DNA of 64,000 nt from Gammaproteobacteria bacterium (lineage in GTDB: Bacteria > Pseudomonadota > Gammaproteobacteria > Eutrophobiales > Eutrophobiaceae). The DNA lies in assembly GCA_030829955.1 (NCBI GenBank), contig JAURNY010000003.1, positions 33,211 through 97,210 on the forward strand. Direction: 5' to 3'. The position numbers and the translations under genes were made by a program. The notes beneath the pieces were generated by a model. That model worked only from the letters and a program-made list of their open reading frames with translations. It was not told the DNA's origin and made no database searches. Of the stretch, positions 34,939-44,628 are shown one piece after another (positions within the stretch are counted from its first letter, which is position 1; every line of letters starts with the position of its first letter).

Positions 34939-36489
34939 TTAATTGCTTGCTGAACTATTATTAGAATATATTCTGTCATGGGTATGCTTTAATGAATTAG
35001 CGATTTTTTTTAATATGTCATCTGGATCATTTTTCTTCATTATTTGTTCATTAAAGTTTCTGTGGACGATATCTTTTATAGATATTGAATCTATTGCGGC
35101 GAGATATTTTTCTATATCCTTTTTGTCTGGGCTGAAACCTTTTAGTATTAAATCAAGTGCATGTTCCGCGTCTTTTATACTTTCTATATGAAAAATACTA
35201 TCGCATTCATCATACCAGGAGTTTCCGAAACTTAACGCAGGCTTACCTCTGACGGCAGCTTCCCATGAAGCAGTACCAGCAATACTTGCTACTGCTTTGG
35301 CATTATCTATCAATTTAAATGAGTCCTCTTCAGGACATAATATTTTTATGTTTTTGTATGTTGCCAGTTTCTCATAAAAATACTTATCTCTCTTCAAGGA
35401 GCCCTTTGCATAGAGCCTAAAAGTACCTGGATGCTCTTTATAATAAATATACCAATTATCAGGAAGAACAGATTCAAGAATATCTAGAACTATGAACACC
35501 TCCTCATAGAGCCCACCATTTATAGCTGTTACAGATTCTGGCTGGTACGGTGCTGGGAAATATAGGTAGTTTTTACTGTAATCAAAATCATCAACATATG
35601 ATTTATATATATATTTTAATTTAATATTGTTTAAAGCACGCTTGTGTATAAACATTTGATATCCAATGATGCTTAGCCTACAGCTTAAGAATTGATATGG
35701 CTTTTTATTTGATTTCCAGTCATACAAACCCAACTTTTTCCCTGGTCCTTTAACTAATGTTTTACCCACTGTTTTAACTAGCTGCTTAATATTTAATAAT
35801 ATCAGTCGTTTGTCCGACTTATATACGTTAAGTATATAATCAGGTGTTTTTCCCTTATCGCTTCGCAGTTTATCAAGGTACTTTTTTACAGTTTCTCCAG
35901 GAACTGGGCAATTTTCTGATCTATAGATGTCGACAAATGGCTCTGAAAACTTAGACAATGAAGTGCCGATGAAGTAATCATTCCTATCAAATAAGGGCAG
36001 TGGGTTAATAAATATCACATCAATCTGATAATGATATTTACACAACAGGTACAAACTATACTCTGCGGAAGTATGTGGTCTTGTGAAACAAACTAAAATA
36101 TCTGGTTTAAGTTTTTGTAATACAGTGTTCCAGTATTTTAAAATATCGTAATAGAATAGCTTCCTTTCTTGAAAAGTGAAATTTCTACCATTTGTATCTG
36201 GCAAGAATCCAAGGTAATTTAATGCGTATTTAGATAGTTTGTTTATAATTATACTATCAATCGGCACCGGATGCCCAAGTGAACTGTAATCAAATTGAGC
36301 TTGCCGTAATTCCATTGAATCTTGCACCATACATTCTGCAAATTTAATATTACACCAGTCTTTAAACTCTTTAGAGATACTACCAGTTATAAAAACAGGC
36401 TCCCACTCATGATGTTTTGATAAGAAATCAATTACTTTTCTTGTATGCTTATTCGTAAATTCGTGGTAAATGACTTTCTTAGGGGACAT
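34939..36489 (-). CDS. Capsule-type (KpsC/KpsS-like) glycosyltransferase
   Basis: 516 residues, soluble. C-terminal half has YLYFPAPYQPESVTAINGG (about 311-329), YIYYKEHPGTFRLYA (HP motif, about 350-364), and SIAGTASWEAAVRGKPALSFGNSWYD (about 402-427), the donor-binding pattern of the PF05159 family. Members transfer Kdo or other acids and sugars in capsule assembly. The N-terminal ~290 residues are less recognisable. Given the nonulosonate-like genes next to it, the donor could be a CMP-activated acid; that is inference. The 97-bp gap to the ACP-like gene downstream holds no feature I can name. Confidence 0.72.
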   Translation of the reverse strand: MSPKKVIYHEFTNKHTRKVIDFLSKHHEWEPVFITGSISKEFKDWCNIKFAECMVQDSMELRQAQFDYSSLGHPVPIDSIIINKLSKYALNYLGFLPDTNGRNFTFQERKLFYYDILKYWNTVLQKLKPDILVCFTRPHTSAEYSLYLLCKYHYQIDVIFINPLPLFDRNDYFIGTSLSKFSEPFVDIYRSENCPVPGETVKKYLDKLRSDKGKTPDYILNVYKSDKRLILLNIKQLVKTVGKTLVKGPGKKLGLYDWKSNKKPYQFLSCRLSIIGYQMFIHKRALNNIKLKYIYKSYVDDFDYSKNYLYFPAPYQPESVTAINGGLYEEVFIVLDILESVLPDNWYIYYKEHPGTFRLYAKGSLKRDKYFYEKLATYKNIKILCPEEDSFKLIDNAKAVASIAGTASWEAAVRGKPALSFGNSWYDECDSIFHIESIKDAEHALDLILKGFSPDKKDIEKYLAAIDSISIKDIVHRNFNEQIMKKNDPDDILKKIANSLKHTHDRIYSNNSSASN

Positions 36490-36532
36490 GCCAGAAATCC
36501 ATGATAAATAATTTTTTCATTGTCATTAGTAC

Positions 36533-37744
36533 TCATTTATGCAGTAAAGACTTGATAGTTTTTTTTGCATATAGCAATGGGCCATTTTTAGTTGAGAATG
36601 ATTCAACAATTTTCATTTGCTTTTTTCTTGATTTATTATTAACTGGCTCTAAATAGAAATGCGTGTCAATTTCATCAGATTCAACCTGAAACTGTCTATC
36701 TGGCTTTAAATCTCCAAAATTAGATATAGCAAATAGTAATTGCAAAATCTCCCTATCTCCTGCACGACAATATCCTGCTTTATGTAACCCAGTTGTATTT
36801 TCAAATAAAATATCACCTGCAGAACCTAAAAATGTTTTTATCTTGTTTTTATCATAATGATCATTAACCCATTCATCTTTAACTCTACCTTCAATATAAC
36901 CCCGCGCATATGTTTTATAGATTAAAAAATCTTGAACATTTTGAGGATAAAGTAGATTTTCTTCGTGGCTTGATTCAATGAATGAATGTGGCCCATATCC
37001 TTCATCTAAAACATCACTTAAAAATATAAATACTTTTACAAATTTAAGATGTGAATAATCGAAATGCCATGCATGTGCTGTATTTTTCCATTCTTCAGGC
37101 AAAATATCTTCAGGCTTGTCCTTTGCATATAGTGATGCAGCCCCTACAAGAAATACCTGATTACCACATAATTTTGAAACGGTGTTAATAAGATTTTCAT
37201 CGTAAATAATCTTACCTATAGGCGAATTTTTTTTAATTAATACATCTGTAAGATTAGATGAAAATGTAGAGCTTTCTAACTCGGAAACAGTTTTGTTCAA
37301 GATATCATTTCTATGATACTTAACTCCGTTATTAAGTCTTGGAACTGAATAATTAAAATCACACAATTGTTGTTTAACTGATTCGACAAAATCTTTTTTA
37401 TAATATCTTCTTTTTATCATCCAACCTTTATCTTCATACTCATCAATATCACCATGACTATCTGATAATGATGATAGATTTGCACTATATAAATAACTAG
37501 CGGCTTTAGGCAGTCTAAAGTTTGACCTAAAAAACAGATCTTTAAGATTGAAATCTGTTGTTTTTGTGTTGAACTGAGGAGAAAATTGCGCATTTAGTAG
37601 CAACGCTGTAAATTCTTCGTCATTGATGTCAGCCTGAATAATATCTTCAAAGTTACTTTTACTCTCTGCATATATGGAGTAAATCTTTTCGACTCCATAT
37701 TTTCCTATTTGTTTATATATTTCACTGTTTAACTTTGGCTGCAA
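36533..37744 (-). CDS. Second phytanoyl-CoA dioxygenase-like 2OG/Fe(II) oxygenase, TTG start
   Basis: 403 residues. AWHFDYSHLKFVKVFIFLSD (about 235-254) carries the His-x-Asp, GPHSFIESSHEEN fits the PhyH loop, and TTGLHKAGYCRAGDREILQL (about 323-342) the distal His and Arg. The start is TTG with a good GGAG eight bases upstream, so it is well supported despite the codon. It overlaps nothing and lies 5 bp after the CBS-nucleotidyltransferase gene. About 100 residues longer than the other dioxygenase in the locus, with a N-terminal extension of unknown role. Confidence 0.75.
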   Translation of the reverse strand: MQPKLNSEIYKQIGKYGVEKIYSIYAESKSNFEDIIQADINDEEFTALLLNAQFSPQFNTKTTDFNLKDLFFRSNFRLPKAASYLYSANLSSLSDSHGDIDEYEDKGWMIKRRYYKKDFVESVKQQLCDFNYSVPRLNNGVKYHRNDILNKTVSELESSTFSSNLTDVLIKKNSPIGKIIYDENLINTVSKLCGNQVFLVGAASLYAKDKPEDILPEEWKNTAHAWHFDYSHLKFVKVFIFLSDVLDEGYGPHSFIESSHEENLLYPQNVQDFLIYKTYARGYIEGRVKDEWVNDHYDKNKIKTFLGSAGDILFENTTGLHKAGYCRAGDREILQLLFAISNFGDLKPDRQFQVESDEIDTHFYLEPVNNKSRKKQMKIVESFSTKNGPLLYAKKTIKSLLHK

Positions 37745-37749
37745 GTGAT

Positions 37750-38814
37750 TTACTCCAATTCAGTTATAGTTTTTTTATACTCTTTCCATTGCCCAATATC
37801 TTTCCATGAGTTTTCAGAAACAGGATAAACTCCAACACTATAATTATTCTTAATAAGCATATTAATTAAATCTGTAATATCAAAATATTCATCTTCAGGT
37901 ATAAGATTTAATATAGAAGGATCAAGAATATACATGCCCGTATTAATCAAATAATCGTACTCAGGTTTTTCATTGATTTGTTTTAATTCACCACCTTGAT
38001 CAACTTCACACACCCCATAAGGAATAACATATTGCCTCATTGAAGCAATTAGAGTCATTTTATATTTACCTTTTATGTGGTGATCTAGAATGGATAGATA
38101 ATTTGCTCGAATAAGAATATCACAATTGGATACTATAATTGGCTCGGTAGTAACGTCTGACATTTTTCGTAAAGCACCTGCAGTACCTAACGGTTTATTT
38201 TCTTCAATATATTGTATGCTGTAGGGCAAATCATGATCGTGAAAATACGCCTTAACCATCTGTCCTTTGTCATTAATACTAATAAAGAAATGTTCAAGAC
38301 CATAAGCTTGAAATTCATCCATGATTTTTTGAATAATAGGCTGATTGCCAATAGGAATTAATGGCTTTGGAAGTATCCGAGTAAAAGGATCCATTCTTTT
38401 TCCTTTGCCACCCGCCATTATTACCACACATATATCCTGAAGCTTCTTACCTTCTTGCAATATTTCAACTGAACTGTAATGACTTTTTCGTGAAACTATA
38501 CTTAATAGACAACCACTATCATCTATAACAGGAACATCATTAACTAATTGATTGAATTTAAAAATAGATATAAGTTCTTCTTGACTATAATCTTCTTTTA
38601 AAAATTTAAATTCTTCATTTACTATTGATGAAAGACAATTATTTATATCAAGCCCATCAAGTACTGCTCTTCTGAAGTCGCCCATAGTAAATACTGCTAC
38701 TACTTTCTCATTACTCATCACCATCAGACTATCAATGGAGTTTACATCCATTATTTTGACTGCTTCTCTAATTGAGCTTTCTTTAGATATTTTATATTTT
38801 TCGTTAATGCTCAA
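37750..38814 (-). CDS. CBS-domain sugar-1-phosphate nucleotidyltransferase (PtmE-like)
   Basis: 354 residues. Residues ~1-115 are two CBS repeats; ~125-354 are a nucleotidyltransferase with VVIMAGGKGKRMDPFTRILPKPLIPIG as the NTP-binding loop (about 130-156), IVSNCDILIRANY with the metal Asp (about 223-235) and SWKDIGQWKEYKK near the end. Campylobacter PtmE, with the same CBS-nucleotidyltransferase layout, makes GDP-glucosamine for legionaminic acid. The locus also has LegC, LegH, LegI and CMP-transferase homologues, so the same role is possible here. Start is TTG at 38814, with weak ribosome-binding sequence. Confidence 0.82.
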   Translation of the reverse strand: MSINEKYKISKESSIREAVKIMDVNSIDSLMVMSNEKVVAVFTMGDFRRAVLDGLDINNCLSSIVNEEFKFLKEDYSQEELISIFKFNQLVNDVPVIDDSGCLLSIVSRKSHYSSVEILQEGKKLQDICVVIMAGGKGKRMDPFTRILPKPLIPIGNQPIIQKIMDEFQAYGLEHFFISINDKGQMVKAYFHDHDLPYSIQYIEENKPLGTAGALRKMSDVTTEPIIVSNCDILIRANYLSILDHHIKGKYKMTLIASMRQYVIPYGVCEVDQGGELKQINEKPEYDYLINTGMYILDPSILNLIPEDEYFDITDLINMLIKNNYSVGVYPVSENSWKDIGQWKEYKKTITELE

Positions 38815-38841
38815 TGTTATAAAATTTCCATGTAATAATAA

Positions 38842-39840
38842 TTATGATTTTTGCCATGTACTGCTATCTTTTGGGTCTGACGGGTATCGTTCTATTCCAC
38901 AATCAGTTAGTAAATAATGCAACAATCCATGATTCGATAATTTACTTTTTGTTATTTGCTCAACAACAAAATCAACATCTATTTTCTTGACGTCAATAGA
39001 AGCTAATTGATAAGAAAATATCTTCATATATCTTTCACACACTAATTCACAAAGATATATCTCCCAATCACTTAGCTCTTCTGTCCATTTATCTATTAGC
39101 GCAGTACTAATTCCTTTGACATCCATGCTATGAATAGTATTTGGTTTCCATGGTTTATTTTTTAGGTCACGATATGCTTCGTGGTCCAACATTTCTTCAT
39201 CATAGTTTAAGTTAATTTTATCGCAAATTTGTTTTAAGCAGAATTCTGAATCAGAAACCAGGTCTTCATATCTGATTGATGCGTATCTTTTATGTGCAAA
39301 TACTGCTTGATATTGATACATCTTTTGCATGGTACTTAATGTGTTGATGATAGAGTCCAAATAGTCGCATTCTTTTGCATTTGTAAATTTCTTCCAAGAC
39401 GCCAATACCGCTCTTGGATCTCTTATAATATGAAGCACTCTTCCTTCAGGAAACATATGGAAGAAGTCGGGTATACGACTCCATGCCAGATTTGTTTTCT
39501 CACCCCATACAGTTTTACCTGTCGATTTAAGAAGAAACTCATGCATTATTGCGTCATATATATCTGCGTAACTATATTTAGAACCAATCTTTAACCTTAC
39601 ATCATTAAGGTCATAACTCAATTCATACCTTGACTGTATTCTTTCTTTTGTTTCTGAGAGTAATTTTTGAAGGTTGTCTTCGTGTGTTATCGGCTCATAT
39701 GAATTGTAGGAAAACCTCATAAAGTGAATAGTGTCATAAGTTACTGATACATCTTTATGATTGTTTAACATTCGCGACAGCAAGGTTGTACCACTACGCC
39801 ATGCGCCTGTTATAAATATTGGGGATCTATATTTATTCAA
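38842..39840 (-). CDS. Second sulfotransferase family protein
   Basis: 332 residues. The PAPS loop is GAWRSGTTLLSRMLNNH (about 12-28), and HIIRDPRAVLASWKKF (about 136-151) is the 3'-phosphate loop. It belongs to the Sulfotransfer_1/3 type and is not close to the other sulfotransferase in the locus. Starts at TTG 39840, no clear ribosome-binding site. It would sulfate a sugar using PAPS from the APS kinase encoded near the start of the locus. Neighbours: deacetylase-like unknown upstream, CBS-nucleotidyltransferase downstream. Confidence 0.82.
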   Translation of the reverse strand: MNKYRSPIFITGAWRSGTTLLSRMLNNHKDVSVTYDTIHFMRFSYNSYEPITHEDNLQKLLSETKERIQSRYELSYDLNDVRLKIGSKYSYADIYDAIMHEFLLKSTGKTVWGEKTNLAWSRIPDFFHMFPEGRVLHIIRDPRAVLASWKKFTNAKECDYLDSIINTLSTMQKMYQYQAVFAHKRYASIRYEDLVSDSEFCLKQICDKINLNYDEEMLDHEAYRDLKNKPWKPNTIHSMDVKGISTALIDKWTEELSDWEIYLCELVCERYMKIFSYQLASIDVKKIDVDFVVEQITKSKLSNHGLLHYLLTDCGIERYPSDPKDSSTWQKS

Positions 39841-39856
39841 AACTATATTAATCTAA

Positions 39857-41203
39857 TTAGCTATTGAGAATATGTTTTGAAGTAACATTTAAGTGGGGAT
39901 CTATTTTAATAATTTCGGTAACCCCTGAATTGGAATTTGCTGCAATACCAATTTTGCTAACCTGTTCAATTAGAAGATTATCAATATCAAATGAGTACGA
40001 CCATGACTTAGTATCAACAAAATCAAAATTTTGCCAAAAGTAATCATTGTTTTTTGTCTTTATTGCTAAATACGGCTGTGGACCAAATAAGTTACTTTCA
40101 GCATGCACAATAAGCTTTTTATAATTACCTATTTCAATAATTTCCGCTTTTAATCCTGGTTTATTTCCAGAATCAAGATTAAGTGTCGCTCTCATTGCAT
40201 CAATTGCATTTGAATATTTTATTTTTACATCAGGATAATCAACTGATACTTCCTGTAACTGATTTCGAATTTGATCAATATCAGGTTGCATATTGCGAAA
40301 ATCATGATTTGTTACTGCAAATATGGCATTACCTCTAGAAGAAGCTTCCTCAAATGCATCTATAATATCTTCTTTCTGAATTGAATAACCTCTATCATCT
40401 ATAGACAGGCATCGTGCTATAAAACGATTACAATTTCCTATTACTTTGTGATTGGCATGTGATGGTTGATAAGGAACCCATGATGCAGGCGCATCATGCC
40501 AATCACCATATCTTTCTCTAGATAATGAGTTATGATTGAATCCTTGTTTAATTCTTGCATTACTGTAATCAAATGGAATCCATTGCTCAAGAAACCAATG
40601 GGAATCAGGTCGTATGGTATTATGACCAGCACGAAATACCGTTGGGAACCATAGTTTATCAATTATTCCTCTAGATAAAATATCGTAAATATGAGAAGAA
40701 TTTAAATATGTTGAGCCAGCTCTGTTTGCATCATTAGTTAACGACAAAGCATGATAATGCCATTGCAAGAGGTCATTCGTATCATTATTTGAATCCAGAT
40801 ATTCTTTAAAATGATCATAAATATTAAAATATCCTATATCTCGTCTTCTGGGATTGTTTCCAGTAAATCCGACATGACTCATGCACATCCAGTTATAAAT
40901 CCAACCACTACCAAATGAATCAGTAATCTGTTTTCTATATTTCTCAGTAGTGATAATGTCTAGCATTCGATCAATTTGATCCCAAGTACTATTCATTGAT
41001 ATTCGACTATCTGAAAGTAGCTCTTTTATTTTTTCTTCATCGCCACTTAAATCCATACTTCCACTTTTTAATTTGGCCAAGTTGTCTCTTGTAGCTTCAA
41101 TTTTATGGCCAAAAATCTCATAAACCCTTTCAAAATGTGCATTAAATGACTCATATAAAGGACCTTCAGTATCAATTAAGTGTACAACATGCAGTGTTTT
41201 CAT
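39857..41203 (-). CDS. Unknown protein with polysaccharide-deacetylase-like N-terminal features
   Basis: 448 residues, no signal peptide. Not assigned to a known family. Some features recall NodB-like deacetylases: VHLIDTEGPLY (about 7-17; metal Asp-like start), LWFPTVFRAGHNTIRPDSHW (about 181-200) and IFAVTNHDFRNMQ (about 294-306). A C-terminal ~100 residues look like a separate beta domain (GLKAEIIEIGNYKKLIVHAE onward). It overlaps the acyltransferase gene by 4 bp. A deacetylase of sugar substrates is a possible role, but the motifs are not canonical. Confidence 0.5.
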   Translation of the reverse strand: MKTLHVVHLIDTEGPLYESFNAHFERVYEIFGHKIEATRDNLAKLKSGSMDLSGDEEKIKELLSDSRISMNSTWDQIDRMLDIITTEKYRKQITDSFGSGWIYNWMCMSHVGFTGNNPRRRDIGYFNIYDHFKEYLDSNNDTNDLLQWHYHALSLTNDANRAGSTYLNSSHIYDILSRGIIDKLWFPTVFRAGHNTIRPDSHWFLEQWIPFDYSNARIKQGFNHNSLSRERYGDWHDAPASWVPYQPSHANHKVIGNCNRFIARCLSIDDRGYSIQKEDIIDAFEEASSRGNAIFAVTNHDFRNMQPDIDQIRNQLQEVSVDYPDVKIKYSNAIDAMRATLNLDSGNKPGLKAEIIEIGNYKKLIVHAESNLFGPQPYLAIKTKNNDYFWQNFDFVDTKSWSYSFDIDNLLIEQVSKIGIAANSNSGVTEIIKIDPHLNVTSKHILNS

Positions 41204-43122
41204 AAATTAGTTACTTTGTTTAATTGATTAATTAATTTCATGCCAAATAAGTCTAATCCGGCCATAGATAAATGATCTTCATTTAACAATAAGTACGTAT
41301 TATTATCAGCAATCCCATTACATTTGTGGCTTTGATCAATAGAACACAATAGTTCTCTAGTATTTATGATGATTATATCTGGATTATCTTCTTTTAGTTG
41401 AAGTAACATCTCTTCACTTTTAAATGCAACATCAAAATTTGGCTTTGTATTTATATCTTCTTCATCTACTCCTAATCTCGCTGCTCTAGGAAGTATTTCT
41501 GAGAAATTAATATATTCTGGCATATTGGTAAAAATAATTATTTTTTTGTCAAATTTCCTCCAAAATTCTAACGCTATTGACAACGTATGTTGATTTAATT
41601 CATCCATTTCAAACCTATTTGCTAATGCAATATATTCTATATTGTGTTTATGAATGTTATTGAGAATATATATAAATTTATCCATGCATGACTGAGTCAT
41701 ATTTTCAGGGATTATTGAGCAATTCCCCCCAGTCATCCATCCTACATTTATGCCATTAGCAACTAAAGCTGCTGCTTTGTCAGCTGCATGACTATCACCC
41801 ATAAATATTATTTTGTTGTTACTACTTCCCCAACAATCCCATTTCTCTATAAATTGCTTATTGCTGTACGCTCCTCCATCTAGGCATTCGCCTCGTTTAA
41901 CAGCTGCATGTTTTGTTTTCGATTCTAGTTCGATTATCTTTGATAATTTTAATGATTCTTTATAATTTAAGTTATTTTCAAATCTCGAATCCAAACCTTT
42001 ACCATAAATTCCAAGCGTTCCAAATAGAATAAACAAAATACTTACGCCAAGAATTACAGACAAAAATGCTTTATTATTGAAATTAGCAGGATTACGAAAT
42101 GGTTTTTCAATATATGCCCAGCTAAATGACGCTAGAAGTAATGTGGCGCTCAAGAGGGCCATGACTAGTGGAAATGAGGGGTCATATAATGTTATTAACT
42201 TCACATATGCAAAGACAGGTTGATGAATGAGATAAAGGCTATATGAAATCAAACCTAAAAAAACAATTGGTTTCAACGACAAAATACTTTTTGACAATGA
42301 ATCACTTTGTGATGATGTGCCAGCTATGAGCAAGACACTTCCAATGATAGGCAGTAATGTAATTACCCCCGGGCTTCTAGTCTTTTCATCAAAAATAAAT
42401 ATTGCAGTCAATATCATAATCAACCCGATGTTGCTTGCTAAAACACTGACAATACTATTAGGCATTTTGTATTTATTTAAAAATATTGCGAGCAGAGCAC
42501 CTGCCATTAACTCCCAGAACCTACTCGGCAATAAATAAAAGTTTGCAGATAAATGATATTTCGAAGCCCACTCTGACATTAATAAGCTGGCAAGAAATAT
42601 AATGGTCAGAATAACTGGAGTTATATATTTGTAATTAAACTTACTTAACATTAATAATATAAAAGGAAATATCAAATAATACTGCTCTTCTACCGACAAA
42701 CTCCATGTATGTAAAAGAGGTTTTAAATCTGCATCTGGACGGAAGTAACCACTCTCTTGCCAAAACAATATGTTAGACATAAAAAATGTATTAAATAATA
42801 CACTTTCAGAAAAATCTAAATATTGTAATGGCAGCATCCAAAACCATGCGAATGGGATACTAAGTAAAACAGTAAAATAAAGTGCAGGTAATATTCTTCT
42901 AGCTCTTCGTACATAAAATCTTTTAATCGAAAAAACATCATTATTCAATTCAAATATTATAATACTTGTAATTAGATATCCGCTGATAACAAAAAATATA
43001 TCAACGCCAAGATAGCCACCATTAAATAAATCGAAACCAGCATGAAAAAAAATAACTGAAAGTACCGAAACAGCACGCAAACCATCTATTTCTGGCCGGT
43101 ATGTAATTATATGATTATTCAT
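41200..43122 (-). CDS. Acyltransferase-3 family O-acyltransferase with C-terminal SGNH domain
   Basis: 640 residues. N-terminal ~370 residues are the ten-TM acyltransferase-3 domain: YRPEIDGLRAVSVLSVIFFH and GGYLGVDIFFVISGYLIT at the start, SLSVEEQYYLIFP (about 140-152). The C-terminal region is an SGNH domain, FMGDSHAADKAAAL (about 441-454) and NEDHLSMAGLDLFG near the end. This OafA/OafB layout O-acetylates O-antigen sugars from the periplasmic face. It starts 179 bp downstream of the CMP-transferase gene, the largest gap inside the operon. Confidence 0.9.
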   Translation of the reverse strand: MNNHIITYRPEIDGLRAVSVLSVIFFHAGFDLFNGGYLGVDIFFVISGYLITSIIIFELNNDVFSIKRFYVRRARRILPALYFTVLLSIPFAWFWMLPLQYLDFSESVLFNTFFMSNILFWQESGYFRPDADLKPLLHTWSLSVEEQYYLIFPFILLMLSKFNYKYITPVILTIIFLASLLMSEWASKYHLSANFYLLPSRFWELMAGALLAIFLNKYKMPNSIVSVLASNIGLIMILTAIFIFDEKTRSPGVITLLPIIGSVLLIAGTSSQSDSLSKSILSLKPIVFLGLISYSLYLIHQPVFAYVKLITLYDPSFPLVMALLSATLLLASFSWAYIEKPFRNPANFNNKAFLSVILGVSILFILFGTLGIYGKGLDSRFENNLNYKESLKLSKIIELESKTKHAAVKRGECLDGGAYSNKQFIEKWDCWGSSNNKIIFMGDSHAADKAAALVANGINVGWMTGGNCSIIPENMTQSCMDKFIYILNNIHKHNIEYIALANRFEMDELNQHTLSIALEFWRKFDKKIIIFTNMPEYINFSEILPRAARLGVDEEDINTKPNFDVAFKSEEMLLQLKEDNPDIIIINTRELLCSIDQSHKCNGIADNNTYLLLNEDHLSMAGLDLFGMKLINQLNKVTNL

Positions 43123-43301
43123 ATTAAATTTATTCTAATGCATTACTTAAATTGATGCATTAATACCACATTCTGTTTTTGATCTAGAAAGTTGCTTGAT
43201 AGGCATAGCCAAGCTAATTTATATATGAAGAATTGAAATATTATTTAAATATTCAATATTTATTTTCTTTATAAAATTATCCGTTTTTGGAAACTTCTTT
43301 A
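43123..43301. other. AT-rich intergenic gap inside the operon
   Basis: 179 bases between the CMP-transferase stop and the acyltransferase start. No ORF, RNA or ops element is visible. It is very AT-rich and has short imperfect palindromes (for example around 43233-43260). It could hold an internal promoter for the acyltransferase, but I find no convincing -35/-10 pair. Confidence 0.4.
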
Positions 43302-43991
43302 TTAGCATTTATTCTTTTTAAATAAATACTCTGCATACTCAAAATCACTCAAGGTATCTATATCTATAGATCTTTCTTTTGGCATTATATATGGGTAGGT
43401 TTTTTCCAAATAATATTCTCTTGAACTTCTTAGTTTTTCAGTATTAAACACATAAACAGCACCATTAGGTATATAGGTAATTTCTACTTCTTGCCTATTT
43501 AATGTTGCATCAAAATCATTCTTATAATCGACCAATATACCCTCTGCATTTATTTTCCTGTACCAATAGATTGGCACTGGTGATTCTGTAACACTAATCA
43601 CCGAATCAGCATCTTTGTCCCGATATATTTGAATTGCATTATCGATATCTATTGATTCTCTTAACGGTACCGTAGGTAATAAAGCAAGAAAGGCTTCAAT
43701 GCTAGTTAAGCTTTTTTGTGAAATAAAATCTATCATATGTAAATATGCGTCCATAGCCATGGACGTATCTGACGCAAGTTTAGCTGGTCTTAAACATGGT
43801 ACCTCTGCTCCATAATTCCTTGATATAGATGCGATCTCATCATCGTCTGTTGATACAACGACTCTAGTAATATTTTTTGATTTTTGTGCGCACTCTATGG
43901 TGTGGCAAATTAGTGGGATATTATTAAATAAACGTATATTTTTTCCCGGCAAACCTTTGCTGCCACTTCTGGCCGGTATAATCGCAATCAA
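43302..43991 (-). CDS. CMP-N-acylneuraminate cytidylyltransferase (NeuA/LegF type)
   Basis: 229 residues. IAIIPARSGSKGLPGKNIR is the CTP-binding loop; VVSTDDDEIASISRNYGAEVP (about 45-65), ALLPTVPLRESIDI (about 102-115) and a late SIDIDTLSDFEYAEYL complete the pattern. The start is a TTG directly after the stop of the acetyltransferase gene, with GGGA upstream. It would activate the acid made by the NeuB-type synthase two genes upstream. Its closest functional relatives are LegF/PtmB. Confidence 0.9.
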   Translation of the reverse strand: MIAIIPARSGSKGLPGKNIRLFNNIPLICHTIECAQKSKNITRVVVSTDDDEIASISRNYGAEVPCLRPAKLASDTSMAMDAYLHMIDFISQKSLTSIEAFLALLPTVPLRESIDIDNAIQIYRDKDADSVISVTESPVPIYWYRKINAEGILVDYKNDFDATLNRQEVEITYIPNGAVYVFNTEKLRSSREYYLEKTYPYIMPKERSIDIDTLSDFEYAEYLFKKNKC

Positions 43992-44609
43992 TTAAATATT
44001 CCCGATAATTTTTGAATTTGCTGGTATATCTTTATAGATCGTACTCCCAGCAGCAATTGTACAATTACTTCCGACAGTCATTCCCTGAATGATATTTGCT
44101 CCTGTACCTACATGTACATTATTACTTATTTTAACACTACCACTTAAAGTTACACCTGGAGCTACGTGACAATAATTTCCAATGATGCAATCGTGATCGA
44201 TCGATGCTCTAGTATTAATTATTGTATGATTACCAATATAGACACCAGGTTGTATAACGACACCTGCCATGATTTGTACACCTGAATCGAATTTTGTATC
44301 GTGAGAAACTATTGCACTAGGATGGATGATATTGGGGAAAATGTAACCTTTTTTTGACCATGTATCCGCAAGCCTCCAACGATGTTCCATACCGGGAATA
44401 GATCCAATTCCATTTATCAAATTAACTTCAGATGCTGGATACTCATTAATTGAATCATCGTTTCCAATAACATCCAGTTCGAAGACTTTGCTTCCTTTCT
44501 TCTTTTCGGGATCTGTAAGTCCAATTATTTTTACATTATTGAGCCTCAATGCCTCAATTAGTACTTTAGCATGCCCGCCCGAACCAAGAATGATAACTGG
44601 TTTTATCAT
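43992..44609 (-). CDS. NeuD/LegH/PglD-like sugar O/N-acetyltransferase
   Basis: 205 residues. N-terminal Rossmann-like PglD domain (VIILGSGGHAKVLIEALRLN), then left-handed beta-helix repeats; the catalytic His is in NTRASIDHDCIIGNYCHVAPG (about 131-151), a strong NeuD/PglD/LegH signature. It acetylates an amino group of the UDP-4-amino sugar in bacillosamine/legionaminate synthesis. Position between the synthase and the cytidylyltransferase supports LegH or NeuD function. Confidence 0.88.
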   Translation of the reverse strand: MIKPVIILGSGGHAKVLIEALRLNNVKIIGLTDPEKKKGSKVFELDVIGNDDSINEYPASEVNLINGIGSIPGMEHRWRLADTWSKKGYIFPNIIHPSAIVSHDTKFDSGVQIMAGVVIQPGVYIGNHTIINTRASIDHDCIIGNYCHVAPGVTLSGSVKISNNVHVGTGANIIQGMTVGSNCTIAAGSTIYKDIPANSKIIGNI

Positions 44610-44628
44610 TGATGAATTATTGAATTAC

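Noticed and set aside
43123..43301. Internal promoter or second ops element in the largest gap of the operon
   Set aside because: No ops core and no convincing -35/-10 pair on the minus strand.
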